Shown piece after piece: positions 47,807 to 56,047 of a stretch of 64,000 bases of DNA. Every line of letters starts with the position of its first letter. The first letter of the stretch is position 1. A program made the translations under genes and the position numbers. The stretch comes from Parabacteroides sp900760525 (GTDB taxonomy: Bacteria; Bacteroidota; Bacteroidia; Bacteroidales; Tannerellaceae). A model generated the notes under the pieces. That model made no database searches. It was given only the letters and a program-made list of their open reading frames with translations, and had not been told where the DNA came from. Location of the stretch: positions 2,480,001 through 2,544,000 of the forward strand of contig NZ_CP187555.1 in assembly GCF_049860805.1 (NCBI RefSeq), given 5' to 3'.

Positions 47807-48547
47807 ATGCAAAAATATGGTTTAATTGGATATCCCCTCGGACACTCTTTTTCGAAGAACTACTTCAACCAGAAGTTCGAATCCGAAAAGATCGATGCAA
47901 CTTATCTTAACTTCGAGATCCCGAACATCAAAGATCTGAAGACTGTATTAAAAGACAACCCGGAATTGAACGGCCTGAATGTCACGATCCCCTACAAGGA
48001 ACAAGTCATTCCCTACTTAGATGATCTGGACGAAGACGCCCGCCTGATCGGCGCCGTCAACGTCATCAAATTCACAAAAGGCCTCTTCGGCAAAAAGCTG
48101 AAAGGCTACAACTCCGACATCATCGGTTTCAAGCGTTCCATCGAGCCGCTCCTGAACGAGACGCACCGCAAGGCCCTGATCTTAGGAACGGGAGGCGCTT
48201 CGAAAGCGGTCTTCCAAGGATTGAAGCAATTAGGCGTCGGCGCCACGCTGGTTTCACGCAAACCGAAAGAATTTTGCATCACCTACGATGAGATCACGCC
48301 CAAGACGATGGAGCAATACACCGTCATCGTCAACACGACTCCGCTGGGAATGTTCCCGAACATCGATGCCTGCCCGGACATCCCCTACGACCTCGTGACT
48401 CCGAACCACCTGCTGTACGACCTCTTGTACAACCCGGACGAAACCCTCTTCATGAAGAAAGGGAAAGAGAAAGGAGCCGTCGTCAAGAACGGACTCGAAA
48501 TGCTCCTGCTACAAGCGTTCGCGGCTTGGGAGATCTGGCAGAAATAA
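47807..48547 (+). CDS. aroE: Shikimate dehydrogenase
   Basis: A 246-residue NADPH-dependent enzyme of aromatic amino acid synthesis. Motifs: YPLGHSFSKNYFNQKF, the catalytic NVTIPYKEQVIPYLD with Lys, AVNVI, YNSDIIGFKRSI, and the nucleotide-binding GTGGASKAVFQGLK. It ends in a strong hairpin terminator. Confidence 0.94.
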   Translation: MQKYGLIGYPLGHSFSKNYFNQKFESEKIDATYLNFEIPNIKDLKTVLKDNPELNGLNVTIPYKEQVIPYLDDLDEDARLIGAVNVIKFTKGLFGKKLKGYNSDIIGFKRSIEPLLNETHRKALILGTGGASKAVFQGLKQLGVGATLVSRKPKEFCITYDEITPKTMEQYTVIVNTTPLGMFPNIDACPDIPYDLVTPNHLLYDLLYNPDETLFMKKGKEKGAVVKNGLEMLLLQAFAAWEIWQK

Positions 48548-48554
48548 AGAAAAA

Positions 48555-48576
48555 AGGGGGCTGCAGGAAGCCCCCT
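48555..48576 (+). terminator. Intrinsic terminator after aroE
   Basis: AGGGGGCT at 48555-48562 pairs with AGCCCCCT at 48569-48576, directly after the stop codon, with A-rich sequence upstream. T richness downstream is modest. Confidence 0.65.
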
Positions 48577-48602
48577 CTCGATTATTTCAAACCCATACAT
48601 AC

Positions 48603-48842
48603 TCAATCTACCGGTGTTGGCATCGGATATTTGAAATGTGCTTTCGCATAAGTCAACACGATCGGATTATACTCCAAACTATCCGGCTTTACTTTCACCG
48701 CACCATTGAATTTTATCTGACATCCAATATAGGAACGCATTTCATCTTCCTTCTCATCGTCCCCGCAGGATGCAAAACCACTGCAAAAGACGAGTAGCAA
48801 GCAAATGAGCATTGTCTTATATTTCCACGTTTTCATAATCAT
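48603..48842 (-). CDS. Small lipoprotein, member of a local three-gene family (internally shortened)
   Basis: A 79-residue lipoprotein with the same signal as the 49159-49614 gene (CSGFASCGDDEKE) and the shared C-terminal stretch (VKPDSLEYNPIVLTYAK, compare GMECTPIVLDYAE). The central region present in the larger relative is missing. Its stop-start junction with the next gene shares one base. Function unknown. Confidence 0.6.
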   Translation of the reverse strand: MIMKTWKYKTMLICLLLVFCSGFASCGDDEKEDEMRSYIGCQIKFNGAVKVKPDSLEYNPIVLTYAKAHFKYPMPTPVD

Positions 48843-49129
48843 CAGTTATCAAGATTACAAAGCGGACTGATTTTCGCATACGTCAATACAACCGGATCAT
48901 ATTCCATTCCTTCCAACAGGGGTTTGATTTCTCCGGAAAAAGTAATAAAGCCAATATCACAAGGGACTTCGCCTATTACATGATAAGACTCCAACATGAA
49001 AAATTCCAATAAGAAGGAATCCGGCAAGTTGACGGGGCAATAATACGTTTCCGAACCATTTTGATGCCTATATCTTATCAGAAATTGTATCTTTCCTTCC
49101 TTATTTACCGCCAATAACTCTCCTCTCAT
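48842..49129 (-). CDS. Small family member lacking its signal peptide
   Basis: A 95-residue product matching the middle and end of the 49159-49614 protein (KIQFLIRYRHQNGSETYYCPVNLPDS, compare KIQYRIYYRHQDGSELYFNPVNLPES). An in-frame stop just upstream removes any signal sequence, so it is probably a truncated, possibly non-functional copy. Function unknown. Confidence 0.5.
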   Translation of the reverse strand: MRGELLAVNKEGKIQFLIRYRHQNGSETYYCPVNLPDSFLLEFFMLESYHVIGEVPCDIGFITFSGEIKPLLEGMEYDPVVLTYAKISPLCNLDN

Positions 49130-49158
49130 ATTAGGTTAGAAATATTACTCTGATGCAA

Positions 49159-49614
49159 TTACCCTAAACCGTCAAGAAACCAATTCAAAATTATTTCCGC
49201 ATAATCCAACACGATCGGAGTACACTCCATTCCTTCTAAACGAGGCTTCACTTCGCCAGAGAACCGAATAACGCCTATCGTGACAAACGTTCCAAATGAA
49301 TCACCAAAAGAGTAATCCGAAAACAAAGACTCCGGCAAATTGACAGGATTAAAATACAATTCAGAACCATCCTGATGCCGATAATAAATCCGATATTGTA
49401 TCTTACCGTCTATCACTCGTATCTGCAGTTCTCCCTCCTTATTGGTTATACCATAAAGCGTATTGGATTCCAGATAAACCACATCCGCTTTTTCCAACGC
49501 AACCTCGATCCAAGGGGTATACTCCTTCTCATCGTCCCCGCAGGACGCAAAACCGCTGCAAAACGAGAGCAACAAGCAGAGAAGGATCGTTAAATTAATA
49601 TTGTCTTTTTTCAT
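49159..49614 (-). CDS. Small lipoprotein, longest member of the local family
   Basis: A 151-residue lipoprotein (MKKDNINLTILLCLLLSFCS then GFASCGDDEKE). The mature part is beta-rich with YRHQDGSELYFNPVNLPES and a C-terminal EGMECTPIVLDYAEI. I do not recognise a family. It is followed by two reduced copies, which suggests tandem duplication and decay. It begins 4 bases inside the end of the broken T9SS-tail gene. Confidence 0.6.
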   Translation of the reverse strand: MKKDNINLTILLCLLLSFCSGFASCGDDEKEYTPWIEVALEKADVVYLESNTLYGITNKEGELQIRVIDGKIQYRIYYRHQDGSELYFNPVNLPESLFSDYSFGDSFGTFVTIGVIRFSGEVKPRLEGMECTPIVLDYAEIILNWFLDGLG

Positions 49615-50049
49615 TGCAAAATAATTTTATAAGTTGAACCATTGATTTTAACGAGATAAAATCCCGCCTTGGAACTACTAAGATCGACAGTTGTAGTCCC
49701 TTTTGAGAGATTGCATAACGAGCGCCGGATGTAGTAACCGTAAGCGTCGTAGCTCCGCCGGGCTGGTAACCGCAACTCGTTTTGCTTCTGCATTGAATGG
49801 TATAAGTACCTGGACTAGTAAACCGGATATTACAACTCCGCGGATCGGAAGAGAAAGGTTCTACTTCCGCAGAAGGAGTAACAGACCATTCGAAATCAAG
49901 AGAATAATAAATGTCTGTAACAGGTTTTCAAAACGAGTTCCCGCCAAAGCGTCACCCTCTGGGTAGGAACGAGTTTCAACCTGGGCTGACACACTCGCTA
50001 CCTCAATCCATAGGAGAATCAATCCAAAGATAATTTTTGACACTTTCAT
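49611..50049 (-). pseudogene. Broken short secreted protein with PKD-like domain and T9SS-type tail
   Basis: The 5' end encodes a signal peptide (MKVSKIIFGLILLWIEVASV). After a frame change the message reads a PKD-like strand set (YSLDFEWSVTPSAEVEPF, RFTSPGTYTIQC, PGGATTLTVTT). After a second change it ends with a T9SS-like tail (TVDLSSSKAGFYLVKINGST). Three frames are needed to read one protein, so the gene is decayed. It sits beside small lipoprotein genes and a MITE. Confidence 0.65.
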
Positions 50050-50131
50050 AAGCCATTAAGATTAAAAAGTTTGAAACATTTGCAAGTTACCAAAAAACTG
50101 ACAAATAAAGTCTTTTTATCCTTATTATATC

Positions 50132-50450
50132 AGGGCGACCGCACCAAATTCATTTTTAAGCAATACGATCTTATGGACTACATAATATAAGGAATAATCT
50201 ATCCCCGCTACAAGAAAACTTATCTACATAGGCATAAAAAAACATCGGAATGCCTATCAATTCTGTAATCAGTGCCAGTGATTATAAAATCAGTGCCAGC
50301 AATTATATAATCACAACCACTGATTATAAAGTCACTGACACCGATTACAGAATTAGCAGGCACTTAAGAAAAAATTATTCGGGACAAAAACGGGTTTTTC
50401 TCTCCATAGAAATAAAAAATTGTTACTGCTGGATTTGGTGCGGTTGCCCT
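50132..50450 (+). mobile_element. MITE, copy 1 (319 bp)
   Basis: Ends are inverted repeats: AGGGCGACCGCACCAAAT at 50132 and ATTTGGTGCGGTTGCCCT ending at 50450. The interior carries a series of short near-repeats around GATTATAAAATCAGTGCCAG. Copy 2 lies inverted at 60392-60705 and matches throughout with few differences. No target duplication is clear here. It lies 75 bases upstream of the broken AAA/nuclease gene. Confidence 0.85.
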
Positions 50451-50525
50451 AAATCTATATTGGATAGTAAACTAGAAGATGCTACCTTTGTAAAGCCCGT
50501 ACACAAACGTACCCGGAATCGGCTT

Positions 50526-51161
50526 ATGAACACAACGATCAGAAAGATGCCGATCGGCATACAGAGTTTCGAAGATATACGGAGGGATAATTATGTATAT
50601 GTAGATAAAACGGAAATCGTCTACCGCCTCGTAACGATGGGAAAGCCTTATTTCCTGAGCCGCCCGCGACGTTTCGGAAAGAGCTTGCTCATCTCCACTC
50701 TCGAAGCCTACTTCCTCGGGAAAAAGGAACTTTTCAATGGGTTGGCCATTGAGAAACTTGAATAGGATTGGCTGACTTATCCGGTGCTGCATCTCGATTT
50801 GAATGCGGAAAAATACGATTCGCCCGAAGCACTGAACAAGATGCTGGAACTTCACCTCGACCGCTGGGAAGACACCTATGGAAAAAGAGGAAGTGAGACT
50901 ACGCTTTCCGGACGTTTCGCCAACATCATCCGTCATGCCAACCAGCAGACAGGCCGCCAGGTCGTAAATACAAAGGACTACATCTATGTATTCAAGTTCA
51001 AGCTCGACGGTTCCGCTTTTGATGCGCTGGAACAGATCGAGCATACAGGTTACCTGATCCCTTACACTGCCGACGGGCGGCAATTAGTGAAAGTAGGCGT
51101 CTCCTTCGATGCCGGGGAACGGAACATAGGGGAATGGGAGATTGATTCAACTCCGGGTTAA
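50526..51161 (+). pseudogene. Broken AAA-ATPase-like/PD-(D/E)XK gene
   Basis: It is a relative of 7297-8865. The frame matches through FLGKKELFNGLAIEKLE, then CAG has become TAG (50763-50765). The reading frame resumes in phase (LTYPVLHLDLNAEKY) but an internal deletion joins RHANQQTGRQVV directly to NTKDYIYVFKFKLDG, removing Walker B and about 300 residues. The -7 box TACCTTTG upstream is kept. It cannot make an active protein. Confidence 0.9.
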
Positions 51162-51764
51162 GACGAAATCAGGGGTGACGAGGTAGTTCAACTGATAAAC
51201 CGCGCCTTGCCCCGTGCGCGTTTCATAGACGGTGAAACTTCCTTCTTCCGCATACGGGAACGGACGGACGTGCAGGTGGCGGAGGAAATCGACCTCTTCC
51301 CGGCCGATCATCTTAAACAATGTCTCTTTCGCGCACCAATGGAGCAACAGGTGTTCCGTTTCGTGTTCCTTGTCTATACCCGCCTCTTCTTCCGGGTTCA
51401 TAAAACGGCTGCGTATCTTCGACACCCGCCCGGAGCGGTATTCGATGTCGATACCGGCGGCAGGACGCTCCTGCAACAGGACAGCGGCATAACCTTTCGT
51501 ATGGGAAATGCTGATATGCAAAGGCAAGTCCGGCAGAAAAGGCGCACCGTCCGGACGATAAGCAATACGGGCCGGGCCACCCGTAAGCTCCTGCAAAAGC
51601 ACACGGCTGGCAAGCCATTCCCGGCGGCGCTGTTCCGCATGGATCAGCGCCAATTGCGAAAGACAGGCTTCTCCATTCTGCAAAAGGGAAAGGAGCGTAT
51701 CGGAAGATTCCTCGATCTTCCAGATTCCCCACAACGGACCGGTATGTTTCTGCAAGAGAGGCAT
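51147..51764 (-). CDS. 4'-phosphopantetheinyl transferase superfamily protein (Sfp type)
   Basis: A 205-residue enzyme that transfers phosphopantetheine from CoA to carrier proteins. Motifs: HISISHTKGYAAVLL, AAGIDIEYRSGRV with the metal-binding Asp and Glu, and LLHWCAKETLFKMIG. It is the last gene of the mutY-ssb-gldE-gldD run and its start shares a base with the gldD stop. Its 3' end overlaps the pseudogene end by 15 bases on the opposite strand. Confidence 0.9.
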   Translation of the reverse strand: MPLLQKHTGPLWGIWKIEESSDTLLSLLQNGEACLSQLALIHAEQRRREWLASRVLLQELTGGPARIAYRPDGAPFLPDLPLHISISHTKGYAAVLLQERPAAGIDIEYRSGRVSKIRSRFMNPEEEAGIDKEHETEHLLLHWCAKETLFKMIGREEVDFLRHLHVRPFPYAEEGSFTVYETRTGQGAVYQLNYLVTPDFVLTRS

Positions 51765-52339
51765 TATTTCTTCCAGTTAAAAGATTGGATCAATTCTACG
51801 ACATCCTGTTTCAGGTAACGGGTGACAGGAGCCAAAGAGTCGGCATTCGGTACACAGTCGTAATACAAAGCCCCCCGGAAAAAGCGGGAGACACTGTCGG
51901 TCAACATAAATTGCAGCGGCGAGGCGGATTCGCCATCCAGCATAAAAAGCGAACCGTACACCGAAGCCTCCGGATTGCTGTACGCCTGCTCCCTGATCCG
52001 GTCCGGATATTTCGCCTGCCGGACAACCAAAGCGCGACATTCCTGCTCCGCCCTGCCCAACGTGGCAGGAGTGACAGGCAGGTAACTGCAATAGAACTTC
52101 ACATTCAACTGCGGATAAGAAAGATTGATCCATCCCGCCGGATTTCCTTCCGGGGGAAGCTCCACCTCCGCCCATCTGGAAAGCCGGAAAGTATAAGGCA
52201 AATCCTCGACCGGAAGTGTCTGGTATGAAGGCGCAGGCGGCTCAATGCGGAAATAGCCGCGTGGCTTCGGTGTATATTCCGTGCAGGAAACACACAAAGC
52301 CAACAGCAAAAAACAGACTATACCGGCTGGTGTACGCAT
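51764..52339 (-). CDS. gldD: Gliding motility lipoprotein GldD
   Basis: A 191-residue lipoprotein (signal ending ALCVSCTEYTPKPRGYFRIEPP), with the CTEYTPKPRGY start typical of GldD. It is conserved in non-gliding Bacteroidales beside gldE, where its role is unknown; in gliding relatives it supports T9SS-linked motility. It is translationally coupled to gldE by a one-base overlap. Confidence 0.93.
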   Translation of the reverse strand: MRTPAGIVCFLLLALCVSCTEYTPKPRGYFRIEPPAPSYQTLPVEDLPYTFRLSRWAEVELPPEGNPAGWINLSYPQLNVKFYCSYLPVTPATLGRAEQECRALVVRQAKYPDRIREQAYSNPEASVYGSLFMLDGESASPLQFMLTDSVSRFFRGALYYDCVPNADSLAPVTRYLKQDVVELIQSFNWKK

Positions 52340-53679
52340 TACTTCTCTTCCGGGTCCTTGTCCAGGTCTGAAATACGGTTGAACTTGACTTTCAAGATAC
52401 GGCGGTTATCGATCTCCAGTATCTGGAAACGGTAGCCGTCATACTCGATGATCTCGCGGCGGCTCGGGAAGTCCCCCTTGATCTCCAGCAGGAGTCCGGC
52501 AAGGGTTTCGACCTCTTCGGTCAGTTTGCCGAACTCGGTAGGATCGGCGCCGATCACGCGGAAGAAGTCGGTCAGCAATATCTTGGCTTCAAAAATAAGG
52601 CTGCCATCCGCCAGGCGGATGAACTGCTTTTCATCTTCGTCGTATTCATCGGAAATCTCGCCCACGATCTCTTCCAGGATATCCTCCATCGTCACGATGC
52701 CGGAAGTGCCCCCGAACTCGTCCACCACGATCGCCATGTGGATCTTGCTGGTGCGGAACTCTTCCAAGAGGTCGTCGATCTTCTTCGTCTCGGGCACGAA
52801 ATAGGCCGGACGGATCAGGCTCTGCCAACGGAACGTGTCGGGTTTCTCCACATACGGCAAAAGGTCTTTGATATACAGGATACCTTTGATATTATCCTCC
52901 GAATCGGCATAGACCGGAATACGCGAATAACCGGATTTGATAATGAAATCGACCACGGTGCGGAAACTCGTCTTTATATCGATATCCTCCATATCCAGAC
53001 GGGGCGTCATGATCTCGTCGGCGGTCTTGTTGTAGAACTTGATGATCTCCGAAAGCATCTCTTTCTCCTCCGGCATTTCAGTGGAAGTGAGTTCCAACGC
53101 TTTGGAGAGCTCGTCGACCGAAAGGTCGTATTTTTTCTTTACCAACGCCTTGTTGATGACGCTGGTCGAGGTGACCAATATCTTCGACAGCGGACGGCAG
53201 ATGCGCTCCACGACATTCAGCACGGGGGCCGAACTGCGTACGAACCGCAACGAGTTTTTCTGTGCGTAAATCTTCGGCATGATCTCTCCGAACAACAAAA
53301 GCAGGAAGGTCAGGACAATCGTCTCCAGGATAAAGCCCAGCATAGGGGCGGAGGAGAAATTGACGATCGCATTGATACCGTAGGTACAAAGCATCACGAC
53401 AGCCACATTCACGAAGTTGTTGGCTATCAGAATAGCGGCGAGCAGATACTCGGAACGATCCAGCAAACGCTGGATTAATGGGTCGGAAGGCGCATTCTCC
53501 TCCCGGATGTCATTGATATCACCCGGGGTTAACGAGAAAAATGCCACTTCGGAAGCCGACACGAAGCCGGAAACTAACAGCAGGAGAATTGCAAGGCTTA
53601 ACGCTATCACAGGGCCTGCCGTGAGCGCCTGTATAGTAACTTGGTCGAATAAGCCCGATAAATAATAGTCTGAGTCCAA
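52339..53679 (-). CDS. gldE: GldE-like CNNM/CBS-domain membrane protein
   Basis: A 446-residue protein. N-terminal CNNM transmembrane domain (about 20-195, FVSASEVAFFSLTPGDINDI) precedes a CBS pair (about 215-340, MTPRLDMEDIDIKTSF, SRIPVYADSEDNIKGILYIKDL) and a C-terminal CorC/HlyC domain (about 355-435). CNNM/CorC proteins are linked to magnesium export. The position before gldD gives the GldE name. Confidence 0.92.
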   Translation of the reverse strand: MDSDYYLSGLFDQVTIQALTAGPVIALSLAILLLLVSGFVSASEVAFFSLTPGDINDIREENAPSDPLIQRLLDRSEYLLAAILIANNFVNVAVVMLCTYGINAIVNFSSAPMLGFILETIVLTFLLLLFGEIMPKIYAQKNSLRFVRSSAPVLNVVERICRPLSKILVTSTSVINKALVKKKYDLSVDELSKALELTSTEMPEEKEMLSEIIKFYNKTADEIMTPRLDMEDIDIKTSFRTVVDFIIKSGYSRIPVYADSEDNIKGILYIKDLLPYVEKPDTFRWQSLIRPAYFVPETKKIDDLLEEFRTSKIHMAIVVDEFGGTSGIVTMEDILEEIVGEISDEYDEDEKQFIRLADGSLIFEAKILLTDFFRVIGADPTEFGKLTEEVETLAGLLLEIKGDFPSRREIIEYDGYRFQILEIDNRRILKVKFNRISDLDKDPEEK

Positions 53680-53704
53680 GGGGAACAGTATTAGTTAAAC
53701 AATA

Positions 53705-54226
53705 TCAGAACGGAAGATCATCCGCACTGTTGGAATCTAAAGAGTTATCCGGCTGTCCGGATGCGGGTTGCTGGTAACCGGTAGATTGCTGGTATCCGGT
53801 AGACGGCTGTGTTGTCTGCGTCTGGCCACCTGGCTGGCTGGCCATACCTGTTCCGGTGTTGCCGCCTTCGCGGTTGCCCGTACCTGTTCCGCCACCCATG
53901 CTGTAAAACTCGACACGGTCTGCATGGATTTCGGTTATGTAGCGTTTGGCTCCCGACTGGTCGTCATAACTGCGGGTACGAATCTTTCCTTCCACATAGA
54001 GGCCGGAACCTTTCTTCACCCATTTTTCAACAAAGGAAACGAGATCACGACGGACAACAACATTGTGCCACTCCGTGCGTTCCGGCACGACAGTACCATT
54101 GGCCAACGTATAACCCCTATCCGATGTTGCAAGCGGAAAATTGGCGACTGCAGCACCACTATCGAAGTAACGTACTTCCGGATCGCGTCCGACGTTACCG
54201 ATCAATATAACTTTATTCAATGACAT
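53705..54226 (-). CDS. ssb: Single-stranded DNA-binding protein
   Basis: A 173-residue protein with the SSB OB fold (MSLNKVILIGNVGRDPEVRY, RTEWHNVVVRRDLVSFVEKW, YVEGKIRTRSYDD) over about 1-110, a Gly/Gln/Thr-rich linker with short near-repeats (QPGGQTQTTQPSTGYQQ), and the acidic tip DDLPF that recruits partner proteins. It coats single-stranded DNA in replication and repair and follows mutY. Confidence 0.96.
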   Translation of the reverse strand: MSLNKVILIGNVGRDPEVRYFDSGAAVANFPLATSDRGYTLANGTVVPERTEWHNVVVRRDLVSFVEKWVKKGSGLYVEGKIRTRSYDDQSGAKRYITEIHADRVEFYSMGGGTGTGNREGGNTGTGMASQPGGQTQTTQPSTGYQQSTGYQQPASGQPDNSLDSNSADDLPF

Positions 54227-54268
54227 AGCTCTATTCTTTTATTTGTTTACAAAGAAACATAAATTCAA

Positions 54269-55354
54269 TCATTCTGACAAGTTTCCTCCTAATTTCTCCA
54301 AATAAATATGTATCAGGCGCGGAACTGCATATTTCTCCACATCCCCGCGCGCCACAGGGAGGAAAGCATTCAGAGCATCGTTCTCACGCTCTATCTCTAT
54401 CCGGTAGAAAGCGGCATACAGGATCTGATGGGACAGGACGTGTTTCACGCCTTGCAAATCCACCGAAACATTCAGCCTCCCCGCCCCTTCGAACAACCGG
54501 CGAAAAGCATCGGTCGCCTGCAACGCAGCAAAGTCCATAGCCTTGTCTGTTTCAATAAGCGGGAATTCGTAAAGCCCCTCCCAAATATCTTTCCCTTTCC
54601 GGCGGGACAACCAGGTTTTCCCTTTATATATAATGTATAAATAATGGAAATACCGGTCACGCGTCTTGGTCTTATGCTGTTTCACCGGATAATCCTGCAC
54701 ATCGCCCGCCGCATACGCAGCACAACGCTCTTTCAGCGGACAGGCTTCGCAATCCGGATTTTGCGGCACGCATTGCAGGGCGCCCAATTCCATTATCGCC
54801 TGGTTATGCTGTCCGGCATGCTGCGGGTCCATCACCAGGCCGGCCAACTCCGTAAAGGTTTTCTTTCCCTTAGCCGTATCGATAGGAGCGCCCACCGCAA
54901 ACAGGCGCGAAAGCACCCGGAAGACATTCCCGTCCACTACCGGATACGGCTGGTTCCAGACAAACGAAACGATGGCGGCAGCCGTATACTCCCCTATCCC
55001 TTTCAAGGAGATCACATCCTTATATTGGTTGGGAAACACCCCGCCGAAACGCTCCATCACATCTTTTGCCGCGGTATGCAGGTTACGGGCGCGGCTGTAA
55101 TAGCCAAGCCCTTGCCAGTATTTCAACACCTCGTCTTCCTCTGCCGAGGCCAGCGAGGCCACATCCGGGAACCGTCCGGTGAAACGGATAAAGTAATCCA
55201 TCCCCTGGACCACCCGTGTTTGTTGAAGGATAATTTCGGATATCCAGATGATGTAGGGATCGGAAGATTCGCGCCAAGGCAACTCCCTTTTATGTTTTCG
55301 ATACCAGTCACGCAACAAACGGCTGGTTTCTAAATCGTTTTCTATCTGCGACAT
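54269..55354 (-). CDS. mutY: A/G-specific adenine DNA glycosylase
   Basis: A 361-residue base-excision repair enzyme that removes adenine opposite 8-oxoguanine. Helix-hairpin-helix SLKGIGEYTAAAIVSF with catalytic Asp in VVDGNVFRVLSRLF (about 140), the four-Cys [4Fe-4S] cluster CVPQNPDCEACPLKERC, and a C-terminal NUDIX-like MutT domain (about 235-350). A minus-strand -7 box CAAACATA lies at 55402-55409. Confidence 0.96.
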   Translation of the reverse strand: MSQIENDLETSRLLRDWYRKHKRELPWRESSDPYIIWISEIILQQTRVVQGMDYFIRFTGRFPDVASLASAEEDEVLKYWQGLGYYSRARNLHTAAKDVMERFGGVFPNQYKDVISLKGIGEYTAAAIVSFVWNQPYPVVDGNVFRVLSRLFAVGAPIDTAKGKKTFTELAGLVMDPQHAGQHNQAIMELGALQCVPQNPDCEACPLKERCAAYAAGDVQDYPVKQHKTKTRDRYFHYLYIIYKGKTWLSRRKGKDIWEGLYEFPLIETDKAMDFAALQATDAFRRLFEGAGRLNVSVDLQGVKHVLSHQILYAAFYRIEIERENDALNAFLPVARGDVEKYAVPRLIHIYLEKLGGNLSE

Positions 55355-55401
55355 ACAGCTCTTTTTTAGTCTTCTTCAGGCCTGCAACTAATTGATTACT
55401 G

Positions 55402-55409
55402 CAAACATA
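55402..55409 (-). promoter_or_regulatory. -7 box for the mutY-ssb-gldE-gldD-sfp run
   Basis: CAAACATA on the plus strand reads TATGTTTG on the minus strand, 48 bases upstream of the mutY start. Confidence 0.55.
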
Positions 55410-55488
55410 CACAGTTCTAACGGATTGTAAGGAAACTTTTTTCTTAAAATTTGGTTGACAATTCTTTTTCCACTTAAATAAAAAGCTA

Positions 55489-55496
55489 TATATTTG
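55489..55496 (+). promoter_or_regulatory. -7 box for the HU gene
   Basis: TATATTTG lies 52 bases before the ATG at 55548. Confidence 0.55.
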
Positions 55497-55547
55497 CATT
55501 CCAAAAAATTAATAGGTCCAAATCAATTATTTAATTAATTTATAGAC

Positions 55548-55820
55548 ATGACTAAAGCAGATATTGTTAGCGAAATTTCAAAAAGCACTGGTATCGACAA
55601 ACAGACAGTGTTAAGCAGCGTAGAATCTTTTATGGATATCGTAAAAAGTTCGTTGTCTCAGGGTGAAAACGTATACCTGAGAGGTTTCGGAAGTTTCGTG
55701 ATTAAGAAGAGAGCCCAGAAGACTGCTCGTAATATTTCAAAGAATACTACGATCATCATCCCGGAACACAACATTCCGTCATTCAAGCCGGCTAAGACTT
55801 TCCTGAACGAAGTAAAGTAA
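55548..55820 (+). CDS. HU-family DNA-binding protein
   Basis: A 90-residue nucleoid protein. MTKADIVSEISKSTGIDKQT forms the helical base, YLRGFGSFVIKKRAQKTARN starts the beta arm and PSFKPAKTFLNEVK ends the protein, as in HU. It bends and compacts DNA. It sits before the 29-residue basic protein and RNase G. Confidence 0.95.
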   Translation: MTKADIVSEISKSTGIDKQTVLSSVESFMDIVKSSLSQGENVYLRGFGSFVIKKRAQKTARNISKNTTIIIPEHNIPSFKPAKTFLNEVK

Positions 55821-55856
55821 TCGAGTTATTATAGTTTAATTTAAAATTTTAAAACA

Positions 55857-55946
55857 ATGCCTAGCGGAAAGAAAAGAAAAAGACATAAGATGTCTACGCA
55901 CAAGCGCAAAAAGAGACTAAAAAAGAATAGACATAAGAAAAAATAA
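55857..55946 (+). CDS. 29-residue basic protein, AURKAIP1/COX24 (mS38)-like
   Basis: ATG at 55857 opens a 29-codon frame (MPSGKKRKRHKMSTHKRKK, then RLKKNRHKKK) ended by TAA at 55944-55946. It is almost all Lys, Arg and His. Bacteroidota carry such a short conserved protein of the AURKAIP1/COX24 type, related to the mitochondrial ribosomal protein mS38, before RNase G. A ribosomal role is likely from family knowledge, not shown here. Confidence 0.8.
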   Translation: MPSGKKRKRHKMSTHKRKKRLKKNRHKKK

Positions 55947-55965
55947 GTCTATTTGAGCAACTCTG

Positions 55966-56004
55966 AAGAACAAACTTAATAAGAGACCTTTTAAGTTTGT
56001 TCTT
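55966..56004 (+). promoter_or_regulatory. Long perfect hairpin between the mS38-like gene and RNase G
   Basis: AAGAACAAACTTAA at 55966-55979 pairs perfectly over 14 bp with TTAAGTTTGTTCTT at 55991-56004. It could be a terminator or an RNA processing or autoregulatory site in the RNase G leader. The T run after the stem is weak. Confidence 0.5.
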
Positions 56005-56047
56005 TGCGTATTTAATAAGGTCTCACATTTAAACACCTCTTTTTATA

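Noticed and set aside
50250..50525. Coding extension upstream of the broken AAA/nuclease gene
   Set aside because: The frame (repeats such as NYIITTTDYK) runs through the MITE interior, and the same DNA occurs inverted at 60.4-60.7 kb as non-coding MITE.
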